This document shows, one piece after another, positions 7,148-8,347 of a stretch of DNA of 8,347 nt (position 1 is the stretch's first letter; every line of letters starts with the position of its first letter). The stretch covers positions 1 to 8,347 of the forward strand of contig JAJUGM010000137.1 in assembly GCA_029268165.1 (NCBI GenBank), read 5' to 3'. The position numbers and the translations under genes are program-made. The stretch is from Bacteroidota bacterium. GTDB taxonomy: Bacteria; Bacteroidota; Bacteroidia; Bacteroidales; UBA10428. The notes beneath the pieces are model-generated. The model did not search any database. It worked only from the letters and a program-made list of their open reading frames with translations, and had not been told where the DNA came from.

Positions 7148-8227
7148 TTATATTTTTTTGTTTATTTTTAAATAATTGATGAGATTGACGGCTTTATCAT
7201 AAGCTGTATTCCCTTCAGTTTTAAAATTTATAGTTTTTCCATCCAAATGCTGCGCAAGCATTGTCCTTGTATAAATCTTATCATAGTATTTTAGCACGAT
7301 ACTTACTGCATCGGAAATATTGCCTTCAGAAATATAATTTATGGCATCCCGGGTCTCTTTATATCCTAAACGTTTCTCAATTTTTTTTAAGGCATGAATA
7401 AGTAGTTCTTTATTGGCGCCTCCGTATAAAGTTACCAGATTTTGCACTCTCTGTTCAAAAGGCACAACAAGATTAATCAATATGCCTTTAGACATGCTTC
7501 GATGAAAACTTTTTGGAATAAAAACAGAGCCGATAGCTATGCTTTCATCTTCGATAAAAACCGGTTGATGAATCGGATATTTTATGATTTCATCGAAAAG
7601 GTTGTTTTCAAACTGCTGGGTAGTAGGTTGCGGAGGCTCCCCTATGTGGCCAAATACTGAACCTTTATGAGAAGCAAGTTCCTCAAGGTTGACAGCAGGA
7701 TACCCCAATTTCTTAATTTCTTTGAGAATTTCAGTTTTACCTGATCCGGTCATTCCGCCGATAACAACAAAATGAAAGTCGCTTGAAAGGTATTCATGCA
7801 CAAATCTTCTATAGGCTTTATAACCTCCCTGGATAGTATAAGCTGTTAGTCCCGACAAACGAAAGAGCCATGCAAGGCTTGCACTTCGCATCCCACCGCG
7901 CCAGCAATATACAATAATCTCATTGTTTCTGGCCAGATTAAGGCCTTGTTCGGATAATAAAGCAAGTTTCGGGCCAATAATCTCAAGCCCTTTTTTGACA
8001 GCTTTTTCTTTTCCGTTTTGAATATAAACAGTGCCGACAATAGCTCTTTCGTCATCCGATAATAATGGAATATTCTGAGCGCCTGGTATATGGCCTTTGT
8101 GATATTCAGCGGGTGAACGTACATCAATAAGAGGAATACCCGATCTTCTTTTGGTCAGCATAAATTCAGCAGAAAGGCAACCTGAATCATCAGCAACATG
8201 AAAAGTTTCAGTAATCCCGATGCTCAT
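7148..8227 (-). CDS. mnmH: tRNA 2-selenouridine synthase (MnmH/SelU)
   Basis: This enzyme replaces sulfur with selenium on the 2-thiouridine at wobble position 34 of Lys, Glu and Gln tRNAs, by way of a geranylated intermediate, using selenophosphate from SelD. The ATG at 8227 gives 359 residues, close to the 364 of E. coli. A TTG two codons upstream (8233) is in frame but less likely. Numbered from this ATG, the N-terminal rhodanese domain has LIDVRSPAEY (33-42), GHIPGAQNIP (45-54) and the signature YCWRGGMRS with catalytic Cys108. The C-terminal part is a P-loop domain with Walker A GGMTGSGKT (157-165). The motif GSVFGHIGEPPQPTTQQFE (189-207) that follows is typical of the family. It is the first gene of the block that continues with selD and lacZ; its promoter should lie between 8228 and the right edge, but I see no clear consensus there. 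Confidence 0.96.
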   Translation of the reverse strand: MSIGITETFHVADDSGCLSAEFMLTKRRSGIPLIDVRSPAEYHKGHIPGAQNIPLLSDDERAIVGTVYIQNGKEKAVKKGLEIIGPKLALLSEQGLNLARNNEIIVYCWRGGMRSASLAWLFRLSGLTAYTIQGGYKAYRRFVHEYLSSDFHFVVIGGMTGSGKTEILKEIKKLGYPAVNLEELASHKGSVFGHIGEPPQPTTQQFENNLFDEIIKYPIHQPVFIEDESIAIGSVFIPKSFHRSMSKGILINLVVPFEQRVQNLVTLYGGANKELLIHALKKIEKRLGYKETRDAINYISEGNISDAVSIVLKYYDKIYTRTMLAQHLDGKTINFKTEGNTAYDKAVNLINYLKINKKI

Positions 8228-8279
8228 GCACAAAATAAATTTGTGTGAAGATAATATGTAAATCTGATAAGTAACAAAA

Positions 8280-8347
8280 GTGAAACGGGTAAAAATTCTT
8301 TATAAAACCTGGGCAAAGGATTATCCCAATTATTGCATTAGAAAAAT
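8280..8347 (+). CDS. Possible start of a divergent gene, cut off by the window edge
   Basis: A plus-strand frame is open from just after a TAA at 8268-8270 to the right edge. The only start codon in it is a GTG at 8280, giving about 22 residues beginning VKRVKILYKTWAKDYPNY. The composition (mixed Lys, Asp, Trp and Tyr) looks like real protein, and a divergent gene 52 bp from mnmH would be a normal layout. However, 22 codons can be open by chance in AT-rich DNA, there is no Shine-Dalgarno sequence, and the antisense frame is open as well. I recognise no family. Confidence 0.25.
   Translation, partial: MKRVKILYKTWAKDYPNYCIRK

Overview
This is an AT-rich window in which every well-supported gene lies on the minus strand, so transcription runs from the right edge to the left. 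The gene families point to a member of the Bacteroidota: a DUF6913-like protein at the left edge, a GH2 beta-galactosidase carried as a lipoprotein, an exported CE1-type esterase, and start codons with little or no recognisable Shine-Dalgarno sequence. This assignment is inferred from protein character; there is no rRNA or other marker gene here.

Right part (about 8227 down to 2911): mnmH/selU (tRNA 2-selenouridine synthase), selD (selenophosphate synthase) and a lacZ-type beta-galactosidase follow one another. The mnmH stop codon directly abuts the selD start codon, and lacZ begins 34 bp after selD. mnmH and selD form a clear functional pair: SelD makes selenophosphate and MnmH uses it to put selenium on the wobble uridine of certain tRNAs. 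The beta-galactosidase has no obvious link to selenium and may simply share the transcript. No selenocysteine genes (selA, selB, selC) are visible, and SelD itself uses cysteine.

Middle (2910 to 2657): a 254-bp gap. It holds a perfect 12-bp inverted repeat framing a 101-bp segment just upstream of the next gene. This is the main structure the genes do not explain.

Left part (2656 down to 1): an unrecognised lipoprotein with a C-terminal membrane helix, then 26 bp later an exported alpha/beta-hydrolase esterase, and after a 115-bp gap a DUF6913-like gene cut off by the window edge. At the far right a short plus-strand reading frame starting near 8280 might be the beginning of a divergent gene, but the evidence is thin.

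I see no CRISPR array, tRNA, rRNA, transposase, phage gene or defence system. I did not find a convincing undescribed system; the best leads are the inverted-repeat segment and the unrecognised double-anchored lipoprotein.
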